From: Bordetella parapertussis
GTDB taxonomy: Bacteria > Pseudomonadota > Gammaproteobacteria > Burkholderiales > Burkholderiaceae_B
NCBI GenBank assembly: GCA_945874505.1
Contig: CAMCII010000002.1
Span: 1-33,528 of the forward strand
Length of the DNA: 33,528 nucleotides
Reading direction: 5' to 3'
Below the pieces are notes generated by a model. It saw nothing but the letters and a program-made list of their open reading frames with translations. It did no database searches and had not been told where the DNA came from. This document shows positions 7,445 to 15,242 of the stretch, in pieces. Each line of letters starts with the position of its first letter. Position 1 is the stretch's first letter. Both the position numbers and the translations under genes were made by a program.

Positions 7445-9226
7445 TTGATTGAACTTGATTTGTTTTTTGAAGATGGCACACGCAGGCACGGACGCTTTGA
7501 GATCCCTTTGGTGATGGGCCGTGCGCCGGATTGCGGCATTCAGGTCTCGCACTGGCGCGTCGCGCGACAACATTTACGGATCTCGAGCGCTGATGATGGA
7601 TATCATGTGGATGATCTCGGTTCAATTCTAGGTACACGCGTAAACGGACATCGTATTACCCGTTACGGACCACTTAAAAAGTCTGACGAAATCGTGGTGG
7701 GTCCGTGCTTGCTGCGCCTAGCCCCTCAGGCGGCGCACTCGGCGGCTATCAAGAGCGTTTGCAGCGAGGGTACCCCAGCAGAATTGGGCAGACTTCAGTT
7801 GCAGTCAGAGCCAAACGTGGTGGCGCCTGAGTCGAGTTCTTTTGTATTTGAGAAAGGCGTGTTTGCCTTAACCGCCCGAACGTCAAGCGTTGGCGTCACA
7901 GAGGCACCGCTTGGCGCTCAACCGTCGTTGAGTGATCTCAAGTTACTTGAACCGAACGTATCCCTGTTGTCGGAGTCTACGGATAGTGCGCAGCAAGAAC
8001 TTCGCCAAGAGCTTCGTGCTGGCTTAATTCAGGCATTTGATCTACGGCGTCACGACGTTGGTGCATTATCTGAAGGTGCGTTAAAGGCGCACGCGCTGAC
8101 ATGTGTGGCTGACTTGCTAGACAAACGACGGTTGCCGCTCAGTGATGCGCAGCGCAGCAGAATTCTCAAACTCGTTGTCGATGAAGCAGTCGGGCTGGGC
8201 GTCATTGAAGAGTTACTTGAAGACCCTGTGGTCACTGAAATCATGGTCAATCGCTTTGATGAGATCTACGTTGAAGCAGGTGGGAGAATCTCGAAACATC
8301 TGCTTCAATTTAGTAGTGAGCAAGCGGTACGAAGTGTGATTGAACGTATTGTTTTCCCGTTAGGCCGTCGAATTGATGAGGCCTCACCGATGGTTGACGC
8401 CCGTTTGCCCAACGGCTCGCGCCTAAACGCAGTATTGCCTCCGGTCTCTGTCAAAGGGGCGAGCTTTACCATCAGAAAGTTTCCTCAACAGCGACTGCAA
8501 ATGCAAGATTTGGTTGCCCTGCAAGCCTTGCCTGCGCCGTTAGCCGAATTTTTACGTCTGTGCGTTGAACGTCGGTTAAATATTCTCGTTTCAGGCGGCA
8601 CAGGTTCAGGCAAAACCACCTTGCTCAATGTGTTGGCAGGGTTTGTTGATCCAGCACAACGCATTGTGACGATCGAAGATTGTGCCGAACTGTTGATCGC
8701 TCATCCGCATGTCGTGACGCTTGAGGCAAGGCAGGCAAATTCTGAAGGGCAAGGCGCAGTCACAATTCGTGACTTAGTCAAAAATGCTTTACGGATGCGA
8801 CCCGACCGTATTGTGATTGGTGAAGTCCGTAGCGCCGAAGCGATTGATATGCTGGCCGCGATGAACACCGGGCACGATGGCTCAATCACAACCTTGCATG
8901 CGAATAGCCCTCGCGATGCTCTATCGCGACTCGAGACAATGGTACTGAGTGGCAATACGGGTTTGCCCCTGCAGGCGATACGCGAGCAAATTGGTTCGGC
9001 ACTGAAGTTGATTGTGCAGCAGACCAGATTGGCAAATGGTCGAAGGGTGATCACTGGGGTGGCCGAAATATCTGGGATTGAGTCAGGCACTATTCAAACG
9101 CAACAATTGGCTATATTTGACGTCTGCCGTCAGCGTTTAACCGGCGCGGGCTTGCGGCCGTCGATCTTCGAAGATACCTCCGTTTCACCTGATTCGGAGA
9201 TGATGAATTGGTTTTTACACGTATGA
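7445..9226 (+). CDS. cpaF: FHA-domain CpaF/TadA pilus assembly ATPase
   Basis: A 593-aa fusion. Residues about 1-90 form an FHA domain: Gly25-Arg26, VARQH at 39-43, DLGS at 57-60 and VNG at 66-68. A low-conservation linker (about 95-190) precedes the CpaF/T2SSE ATPase. The ATPase has Walker A GGTGSGKTT at 384-392, RPDRIVIGEVR at about 452-462 (Glu460) and TTLHANSP. It powers Flp pilus assembly at the cytoplasmic face. The FHA core lacks the usual phosphothreonine-binding Ser (Ala40 in its place) and the Asn of SxNGT (Leu62), so phosphopeptide binding may be lost or altered. The TTG start is chosen for its ribosome site at 7430-7438. It overlaps tadB by 4 nt. Confidence 0.92.
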   Translation: MIELDLFFEDGTRRHGRFEIPLVMGRAPDCGIQVSHWRVARQHLRISSADDGYHVDDLGSILGTRVNGHRITRYGPLKKSDEIVVGPCLLRLAPQAAHSAAIKSVCSEGTPAELGRLQLQSEPNVVAPESSSFVFEKGVFALTARTSSVGVTEAPLGAQPSLSDLKLLEPNVSLLSESTDSAQQELRQELRAGLIQAFDLRRHDVGALSEGALKAHALTCVADLLDKRRLPLSDAQRSRILKLVVDEAVGLGVIEELLEDPVVTEIMVNRFDEIYVEAGGRISKHLLQFSSEQAVRSVIERIVFPLGRRIDEASPMVDARLPNGSRLNAVLPPVSVKGASFTIRKFPQQRLQMQDLVALQALPAPLAEFLRLCVERRLNILVSGGTGSGKTTLLNVLAGFVDPAQRIVTIEDCAELLIAHPHVVTLEARQANSEGQGAVTIRDLVKNALRMRPDRIVIGEVRSAEAIDMLAAMNTGHDGSITTLHANSPRDALSRLETMVLSGNTGLPLQAIREQIGSALKLIVQQTRLANGRRVITGVAEISGIESGTIQTQQLAIFDVCRQRLTGAGLRPSIFEDTSVSPDSEMMNWFLHV

Positions 9227-10068
9227 GTACGTTGGCGCTGGCGTGCGCGTGCTTGTCGATTGCATTGGGGGCATGGCTCGGGCAGTGCCTATTTTTTCGG
9301 GCGTCGCAGCACTATCGTACGCAACTCACTAAGCAAGCACGTGCAGAACTGTCTGATTTGTTCGTCTTTATCGACACCACACACCTGTGGCCCGCGCTAG
9401 TCTGCGTGGCGGTGGGGGCCAGCATGCTGCTTTGGTGGATGACGCAAAGCATCTTGTTTGCGATGTGTGTGGGCGGTGTGAGTTTTATATTGCCCCGAAT
9501 CGTGCTGAGTCGTGCTGTTCGCAAGCGTCAGCAACGTTTTGACCTGCAATTACCAGACCTCCTGTCATCGTTGTCAGGTGCTTTGCGTGCAGGGGTTGGT
9601 TTGTCGGTAGCGTTCAAGCACATTGTTCAAGACGCAAGCCCCCCGCTATCGCAAGAATTTGGGCTTGTGTTGCGCGAGCAAAGAATGGGGGTTGAATTGA
9701 CGCAAGCCCTGAATAATCTCTACCAGCGCATGCCCTCTGAAAGTGTTGAACTGGTGACAACCATGCTGATCGTCGGGACACGCTCGGGTGCCTCGTTGGC
9801 GGATTTGCTGGAACGTTTATGTACCAACCTGCGGGCGCGTCAGCATCTTGAAAAAAAAGTTGAAGTCATGACGACGCAAGGAAAGATGCAAGCCTGGGTG
9901 ATGGGTGCACTGCCCGCGGTGCTTTTGCTGGTATTAAGCCAAATTGACCCACAGTCGATGTATTTGCTACACAGTACTTCGGTGGGGCAGGCCGTGCTGG
10001 CGACTGTGTTCATTCTTGAATGCCTTGGGGTCTACTTCTTGCGCCGTATTCTCGCCATTCATGTTTAG
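9223..10068 (+). CDS. tadB: Tad inner-membrane platform protein TadB
   Basis: A 281-aa protein of the T2SSF family. N-terminal hydrophobic segments (about residues 3-22 and 50-85) precede the cytoplasmic helical domain with GALRAGVGLSVAF and EQRMGVELTQALNNL. C-terminal membrane helices lie near residues 225-275. TadB pairs with TadC as the membrane platform on which the CpaF ATPase acts. The ATG at 9223 overlaps the cpaF stop (ATGA). A TTG 15 nt upstream in the same frame is less likely. The last few codons overlap the start of tadC. Confidence 0.9.
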   Translation: MSTLALACACLSIALGAWLGQCLFFRASQHYRTQLTKQARAELSDLFVFIDTTHLWPALVCVAVGASMLLWWMTQSILFAMCVGGVSFILPRIVLSRAVRKRQQRFDLQLPDLLSSLSGALRAGVGLSVAFKHIVQDASPPLSQEFGLVLREQRMGVELTQALNNLYQRMPSESVELVTTMLIVGTRSGASLADLLERLCTNLRARQHLEKKVEVMTTQGKMQAWVMGALPAVLLLVLSQIDPQSMYLLHSTSVGQAVLATVFILECLGVYFLRRILAIHV

Positions 10069-10978
10069 CTCGATGGTTTGGCTGGCGTTGCTCTCGGGCG
10101 CATTGGCCATTGCAGCGGCGCTGTTCGTTGGTGGTCGGGCTTTGTTGGCTAATCTTGGTCAAATCCGTCGTACTGGCCTTCATGCGGTCATCAAGGCGTG
10201 GCTAAAAGTTGGAATCCTTCGCCCAATTTTGACGCCGCTCGGGCGCTGGCTGTTACCTTTTATCACCTGGAATCAACGGCGTACGTTGACTCAATTACTT
10301 TTACGTAGTGCGTCAACCGATTTGGATTACGCCCAGATGTTTGCAGCCCGAGTATTGCTGGGATTGCTAGGGCTCGTCATCTATTTGAGCGCTGTTGGTT
10401 TAAGTGCGATACAGGAGCGAGCGCTGCGCGCTGAGCTCTTGGTCGATATATTGTTGAGCACATGCCTAGCGGCATTCTTGTGGTGGTTACCAATCTTGTG
10501 GCTCAAGCAACGTTATCGGCAAAGGCTGATCGCTATCGAGCGTTCATTGCCCTTTTTTTTAGATATGGTTGGGCTTGGATTAGGCTCAGGGCAGAATTTG
10601 CAAGCCTCGCTCCAACTTGCTTGCGATCATCTCAGCGATGGCGCACTAAAGGCCGAATGGCTTCAGACCTTAGGCGATATTCGAACTGGCGTGGGGCGCA
10701 GCGAAGCGCTTAGGCAAATGAGTCTACGAATTGAATTAGTGGCTTTACGGCAACTGCTCTCGGCCTTGATTCAGGGCGAGGCGCTAGGTCAGGCGATGGC
10801 GCAGATTGTAGAAGTCTATGGCACTCAGCAGCGCGCACAACGTTTGATGAATGCTGAAAAACTGGCGTTACAGGCACCGATCAAGATGCTGTTTCCGTTG
10901 GCGCTGTTTATTTTTCCGTGTACGTTTTTAGTGCTGGGGTTTCCGGTGGTGGTACAGCTGTTTGGATTGCAACAGTGA
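10061..10978 (+). CDS. tadC: Tad inner-membrane platform protein TadC
   Basis: A 305-aa T2SSF-family protein. It begins with a membrane helix, has a helix pair near residues 105-150, then the cytoplasmic domain with LPFFLDMVGLGLGSGQNL and IQGEALGQAMAQI. A C-terminal hydrophobic pair ends the protein. It partners TadB. The frame is open upstream into tadB, but the ATG at 10061 (8-nt overlap with tadB) or the ATG at 10073 gives the family's usual N-terminus. It is the last recognisable Tad gene here; no tadD, tadZ or prepilin peptidase gene follows. Confidence 0.88.
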   Translation: MFSSMVWLALLSGALAIAAALFVGGRALLANLGQIRRTGLHAVIKAWLKVGILRPILTPLGRWLLPFITWNQRRTLTQLLLRSASTDLDYAQMFAARVLLGLLGLVIYLSAVGLSAIQERALRAELLVDILLSTCLAAFLWWLPILWLKQRYRQRLIAIERSLPFFLDMVGLGLGSGQNLQASLQLACDHLSDGALKAEWLQTLGDIRTGVGRSEALRQMSLRIELVALRQLLSALIQGEALGQAMAQIVEVYGTQQRAQRLMNAEKLALQAPIKMLFPLALFIFPCTFLVLGFPVVVQLFGLQQ

Positions 10979-11045
10979 CCAGAGGGCTGACATGTCGCTT
11001 TTGCTTTAACCTAATGCGCGGACATTCTCTCCGTTCAGGAGGAGG

Positions 11046-11135
11046 ATGAATAGCGCGGAGCGGACAGATGTTCAAAAGATGAATTTCAGACCGTATCGTT
11101 GTTCAAGAAAAATGGTGACAAGACTAGGAATTTGA
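11046..11135 (+). CDS. Possible 29-aa small protein or leader peptide
   Basis: In the 161-bp gap after tadC an ATG at 11046 is preceded directly by AGGAGGAGG (11037-11045), the best Shine-Dalgarno-like sequence in this stretch. The ORF encodes 29 residues, basic and Cys-containing, and stops 4 nt before the next gene's ATG. I do not recognise it. It could be a translated leader coupled to the DUF192 gene, or the site could be chance. The spacing from the purine run to the ATG is shorter than optimal unless its 5' part is used. Confidence 0.25.
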   Translation: MNSAERTDVQKMNFRPYRCSRKMVTRLGI

Positions 11136-11139
11136 TCAA

Positions 11140-11508
11140 ATGCTTTGCCTTCATACCAATCATGACATGACCGAACAGCCTGAGTACCAGTTTGCGTTGG
11201 TGCAAGCCGACACAATGTTTGCACGGCTGCTTGGTCTGCTAGGTCAACGTGCGATGGCGCCCAGCCAGGCGCTTTGGCTAAAGCCGTGTTTTGCCGTGCA
11301 TACCGTTGGTATGCGGTTTTCGCTTGGTGTCTTTTTTATCGACAAAAAAGGTGCCGTCGTCAAGGCGATTGCCCGGCTACAACCCAATCGCTTTGCCGTG
11401 TGCTGGCAGGCGAACTCTGTCGTTGAAACCGCGGCGTTTGCAAACGAGCAAACAGAGGCCTTATCGTTCGCCGTTATGCGGGCAATTGCTCAGGCTCAGT
11501 CGTCATAA
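11140..11508 (+). CDS. DUF192 family protein
   Basis: A protein of up to 122 aa that matches the DUF192 family: TMFARLLGLLGQ near the start, the characteristic HTVGMRFSLGVFFID in the middle and a VVETAAF-type motif near the C-terminus. The family's function is not established. DUF192 members often have an N-terminal signal, but none is seen here. The start could be the ATG at 11140 or that at 11167; the second begins just before the conserved region. It follows the Tad operon on the same strand. Its 3' end overlaps the convergent BPSS1780-type gene by 35 bp. Confidence 0.8.
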   Translation: MLCLHTNHDMTEQPEYQFALVQADTMFARLLGLLGQRAMAPSQALWLKPCFAVHTVGMRFSLGVFFIDKKGAVVKAIARLQPNRFAVCWQANSVVETAAFANEQTEALSFAVMRAIAQAQSS

Positions 11509-12256
11509 ACACTGATGCATAGCTTGGATAGAAACTGCAGTACAAAACGGCACCACCGACAATATTGATGGGCACTTGCACGGTGGCTGCGATTGTACTC
11601 GGAAGGCCTATCCAGACTAAGAGGCTTAGGGCGCTATCAATTGCTAAAAATATGGCTAGCCAGCAGAGTCCGTAAACCAAAAAGACCCATTTGTTACGCC
11701 AACAGGCGATACCGCTAAAAAATAGAGCTCGAAATATGCTGATTTGATGCCATGCCACAAGGATGGGTGCGTACCAAAAAATGGCAGCCATCAGCATGTA
11801 GAACACAGCAAAAATAAGCATCGGCGTGCGAACGGCCTCGAGCAAGGGCATTAAATTGTTGGCGTCGGTCATAGATTTGAGTGCTTCTGAGACCTCAGCG
11901 GCAAAAGGGGCGAACGCAAGTAGGCCCAACAATAGGCAGATCACTAAGTAGAGGGCACCCATCCCAACGAGTCGCTTGAAAACGCCACTTGGTTTGAGCG
12001 GCTCAAGCCACATGTTGAGTAACATTTTGTGCCCTTGCGCGGCGTGGCGCCCGGCAGATAGGGTCACGACGGTTACTGCTGGCATGAGGATGACAAACAG
12101 TATTGGACCGATCGGTGGTGTGATGCTTGCGACCATGAGTAGCAAACTGATGAACATTGCCCAGGAGAAAAAGGCAAGCGGCTGGGTACGAAACAAAGCC
12201 CAACCATCGTTGACCCAGCGCCAGCCTGATAAGGCGTTTAAAGCAATAGCTTGCAT
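11474..12256 (-). CDS. BPSS1780-type integral membrane protein
   Basis: A 260-aa hydrophobic protein with about six predicted membrane helices. It begins with an N-terminal segment containing GWRWVNDGWALFRTQPLAF. This pattern and length match the BPSS1780 family, common in Burkholderiales and of unknown function. The start codon shares one base with the thrB stop (TGATG), so the two genes are probably cotranscribed and coupled. The 3' end overlaps the convergent DUF192 gene, and no terminator is visible between them. Confidence 0.75.
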   Translation of the reverse strand: MQAIALNALSGWRWVNDGWALFRTQPLAFFSWAMFISLLLMVASITPPIGPILFVILMPAVTVVTLSAGRHAAQGHKMLLNMWLEPLKPSGVFKRLVGMGALYLVICLLLGLLAFAPFAAEVSEALKSMTDANNLMPLLEAVRTPMLIFAVFYMLMAAIFWYAPILVAWHQISIFRALFFSGIACWRNKWVFLVYGLCWLAIFLAIDSALSLLVWIGLPSTIAATVQVPINIVGGAVLYCSFYPSYASVFMTTEPEQLPA

Positions 12257-13233
12257 CAGTCTTCCTTTGGTAAATCGGGGATCAGACCGACAGTTCTCTG
12301 TTGAAGTACGCGCTCAAAATGAGTGGGGTCGTGCGGTTTAAGTGTTTGAGCAGAGCGAGGTAAATAAAAATCGTACAGACGTGATATCCAGAAACGTAAT
12401 GCTGCTGCGCGTAATATCGCTGGCCAAAGGCGACGCTCAGCCGCAGTGAAGGGCCGCAGGCTGGCGTAAGCACTTAACCATGCACTGGCGTATGCGGGTT
12501 TGACGATACCCGTGGCTAAATCAATACACCAGTCATTGACGCAAACGGCAACGTCAAACAGCCAGGTGTCACAGCCAGCAAAATAAAAATCAATCAATCC
12601 GCCCATTTGAGGCACGGTTTGAGTGCCTGCAAATAAAACGTTATCTCTGAAAAGATCGCAGTGTGCGGGCCCAAAGGGCAGGGTTTTGTAATCTTGCGTC
12701 AACGCCATGGCGCGCTGCTCTGCCAAGGTGCTGGATAACAATTCAGCAAGGGTAGGGGGTAGGTAGGGGAGTACTACTGGAGCGGTTTGCTCCCACCAAG
12801 CGAGGCCACGCAGGTTAGGTTGGCTAAGCTTGAAGTCTTTGGCGGCCAAGTGGGCTTGCGCCAGTGTTTGACCGGCGAGCGCGCAATGTGCGAGCGAGGG
12901 GACTGGCTCGTAGCCACCGGGCAGACGATTGACGATCGCTGCGGGTTTTTGCAAAAAAGTCGACAGCCGAACGCCGTCTAGGCGAGTTTGCGGTTGCGGC
13001 ACGGGTACGCCTCGTTGCGCCAGATGATGCATCAGTTCAATATAGAAGGGCAGTTGCTCGGCTGTGAGCACTTCAAAGATCGTTAAAACGTACTCGCCCT
13101 GTGTCGTCGTGAGAAAAAAATTGCTGTTTTCGATGCCAGCAGCAATCCCACGTAGCGCGACAAACTCACCTAAGGCATATTGCCTCAGTAGCGCGCGTGC
13201 GTCAGTGTCACTGACAATCGTAAAAACAGCCAT
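12256..13233 (-). CDS. thrB: Homoserine kinase, APH-fold type
   Basis: A 325-aa protein of the aminoglycoside-phosphotransferase-fold homoserine kinases. These phosphorylate L-homoserine in threonine synthesis and are unrelated to the GHMP-type ThrB of E. coli. The N-terminus has the family pattern GIAAGIENSNFFLTT. The Brenner-type catalytic loop reads AHCDLFRDNVLF, followed by the metal-binding segment GLIDFYFAG. Length is typical. The ATG at 13233 is the first codon of the conserved N-terminus. It forms a two-gene unit with the BPSS1780-type membrane gene downstream. Confidence 0.92.
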   Translation of the reverse strand: MAVFTIVSDTDARALLRQYALGEFVALRGIAAGIENSNFFLTTTQGEYVLTIFEVLTAEQLPFYIELMHHLAQRGVPVPQPQTRLDGVRLSTFLQKPAAIVNRLPGGYEPVPSLAHCALAGQTLAQAHLAAKDFKLSQPNLRGLAWWEQTAPVVLPYLPPTLAELLSSTLAEQRAMALTQDYKTLPFGPAHCDLFRDNVLFAGTQTVPQMGGLIDFYFAGCDTWLFDVAVCVNDWCIDLATGIVKPAYASAWLSAYASLRPFTAAERRLWPAILRAAALRFWISRLYDFYLPRSAQTLKPHDPTHFERVLQQRTVGLIPDLPKED

Positions 13234-13584
13234 AAAGCGTCACACAGGGTTAGGTCTTGCAAGTTCAGTTGCGTCAGCAAAGGGCAAGGCGCAAAGTCAG
13301 AGCTCGAAGTTTAGCAAGAAGTGCAGAAACCCTCTTAGTTCGCGACAAGAAGTTAGGTCGCAGAGTGCGTAAAAAGACTCGCTTGCGCGATGGTGAGCGT
13401 AAAATCGCGACTTTCTGGTGAAAACTACCAGAACGTTGAGCCACGGCGGTTGAGTCTTGGGGTGTGCTTGGTAGCCATCGCGTTTTCGTACCTTTTGCCA
13501 ATGAACAGCGTCCCTTTGCAATCTTGCCTCAGTCGTCTTTGAAATGTTGTCACAAGGCCGTGAAACAGGTGTTTTTCATTCAAT
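13234..13584. other. 351-bp divergent intergenic region between thrB and dusA
   Basis: No gene is supported here. It holds the upstream regions of two divergent genes. The only structured element I see is a 7-bp perfect inverted repeat, TTCTGGT (13413-13419) and ACCAGAA (13427-13433), with a 7-nt spacer. Short stretches sharing AAGTT(T)AG and GTCGCAG recur loosely around 13309-13360. No convincing -35/-10 pair was identified. Confidence 0.6.
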
Positions 13585-14607
13585 ATGCATAATTCGACCG
13601 CGGGTCAGGCGCTTGCGGTTTCAAATGCCAGCGATCGCTGGCGCTTGTGCGTCGCTCCTATGATCGACGTGACAGATCGTCATTGTCGTTTTTTTCATCG
13701 TCTGCTCGCCCCGCGGGCTCGTCTGTATACCGAGATGATTACAACGGGCGCCTTGTTGCATGGTGATGCGCAACGACATCTTGATTTTAATGAGCAAGAA
13801 CATCCTGTTGCGTTGCAGCTTGGTGGCAGCGAAGCAGAGGCCTTAGTGGCCAGCGCAAAGCTTGGCGCACAGTGGGGCTACGACGAGATCAATCTGAATT
13901 GTGGTTGTCCGTCTGAACGGGTTCAGAAAGGTGCGTTTGGCGCTTGTTTGATGGCCGAGCCTAACTTAGTGGCTGACTGTATCAAAGCTATGCAAGATGC
14001 GGTCAGTGTTCCCGTGACGGTTAAGCATCGTCTGGGGTTAGATAAAAATGAGTCGTACGATTTTGTGCGAGATTTTGTGGGTGCGATTTACGAGACTGGA
14101 TGCCGAGTCTTTATTATTCATGCCCGTAACGCTGTGCTGAAGGGTTTGTCGCCTAAAGATAACCGTGAGGTCCCGCCATTGAGGTACGACGAGGCGGCAC
14201 GGTTGAAACACGATTTTCCGGATGCGGTGATGGTGTTAAACGGTGGGCTCACGACTTTAGCTGATTGTGAAGCCGAGTTGCCACGCTTTGATGGCGTGAT
14301 GTTGGGGCGCTCGCCCTGGCACGATCCCTCAGTGTTGGCGCGTCTGTCACAAGCTTGGTGGCCGCAGTTAGCGGTCAAGACTGAGCCCGAAGTCATCGAG
14401 GCGTTGGTGAATTATGCCGGCCAACAAATCGCAGCTAAGGTGCCCTTGCGCATTGTCGTACGGCCGCTACTCGGTTTATTTAATGGGCGCTCGAATTCAC
14501 GTATCTGGCGGCGGATGTTGTCAGATTCGAAGCTCTTGCGGCAGGATGACCCAGAATTGATTCGCTTAGCGTGGCAGCAGGTTGGAGGTGATGCCGCTCG
14601 TCGATAA
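13585..14607 (+). CDS. dusA: tRNA-dihydrouridine(20/20a) synthase DusA
   Basis: A 340-aa FMN-dependent dihydrouridine synthase. It has the N-terminal VAPMIDVTDRHCRFFHR motif, the central EINLNCGCPSERVQKGAFG and the catalytic Cys121 in GACLM. RFDGVMLGR is in the C-terminal part of the barrel. The DusA-specific wording (APMIDVTDRH, NCGCPSxRVQ) and length set it apart from DusB and DusC. It reduces uridines 20 and 20a in the D-loop of tRNA. The first eight or so residues before the conserved start are variable, so the exact start is slightly uncertain. The gene stands alone, divergent from thrB and convergent with the CBS-domain gene. Confidence 0.94.
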   Translation: MHNSTAGQALAVSNASDRWRLCVAPMIDVTDRHCRFFHRLLAPRARLYTEMITTGALLHGDAQRHLDFNEQEHPVALQLGGSEAEALVASAKLGAQWGYDEINLNCGCPSERVQKGAFGACLMAEPNLVADCIKAMQDAVSVPVTVKHRLGLDKNESYDFVRDFVGAIYETGCRVFIIHARNAVLKGLSPKDNREVPPLRYDEAARLKHDFPDAVMVLNGGLTTLADCEAELPRFDGVMLGRSPWHDPSVLARLSQAWWPQLAVKTEPEVIEALVNYAGQQIAAKVPLRIVVRPLLGLFNGRSNSRIWRRMLSDSKLLRQDDPELIRLAWQQVGGDAARR

Positions 14608-14780
14608 GCCACAGAAAAACGTTTGCGATGCACAGGTTGCTCTGAGGTCTGTTCACGTTCATGGGCGCCGCTGGGACAGTTTTAGAGTGGTCACCCGCTG
14701 ACGTTAAGCGAAGGCTCAGACACACGCATGCTAGGGTGGCTAAAAAATAGTCATACAAGAGGCTTCAGGTGGACGCCTTT

Positions 14781-15242
14781 CTAGCTATTTTTAGCAGGCT
14801 CTTTGTCGGCAGGCCAGTCGCGGATGTAGGCCTTGAGCATTGAGTTTTCGAATTTTTGGGCAGCCGCAATGGCTTGTGCCATGTCATAAAATGAAATAAC
14901 ACCGAGCAACATTTCTCCCTCCATGACGGGTACATAACGCGAGTGATGCTCGAGCATCAGCCGCTGTACCTCAGTGGCTAAGGTGTCTGGGTTCACGCTG
15001 ACTGGGTTTCGCTGCATGATCGCACCGATGACCACATCGCCAATCGTTGCGTGGTGTTCGCTTAAATAACGAATGATTTCGCGAAACGTAAGGATGCCCG
15101 CGAGTTGACCACTCTGCATGATCACCAACGAGCCAATATCATGCGTGCTCATTGTTTTCAGAGCCTGAGTGACCAAGGTTTCGGGCGTGGCGGTGAAAAG
15201 GGTGTTGCCTTTCACCTTCAGAACTTCGCTAACTTTCAGCAT
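14781..15242 (-). CDS. CBS-pair domain protein
   Basis: A 153-aa stand-alone protein made of two CBS motifs: residues about 5-62 (ending in GILTFREIIRYL) and about 72-130 (ending in GVISFYDMAQAI). Tandem CBS domains usually bind adenosyl ligands such as AMP, ATP or SAM and act as energy or ligand sensors. No catalytic domain is attached. The start overlaps the end of the YihY/BrkB gene by 7 nt, so the two are likely cotranscribed with this gene second. The partner it regulates is unknown. Confidence 0.88.
   Translation of the reverse strand: MLKVSEVLKVKGNTLFTATPETLVTQALKTMSTHDIGSLVIMQSGQLAGILTFREIIRYLSEHHATIGDVVIGAIMQRNPVSVNPDTLATEVQRLMLEHHSRYVPVMEGEMLLGVISFYDMAQAIAAAQKFENSMLKAYIRDWPADKEPAKNS

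Noticed and set aside
9944-10060. Upstream extension of the tadC frame into tadB
   Set aside because: It lies wholly within tadB, and the normal TadC N-terminus begins at 10061 or 10073.
14608-14780. Terminator between the convergent dusA and CBS-domain genes
   Set aside because: No stem of useful length followed by T (or preceded by A on the other strand) could be found.
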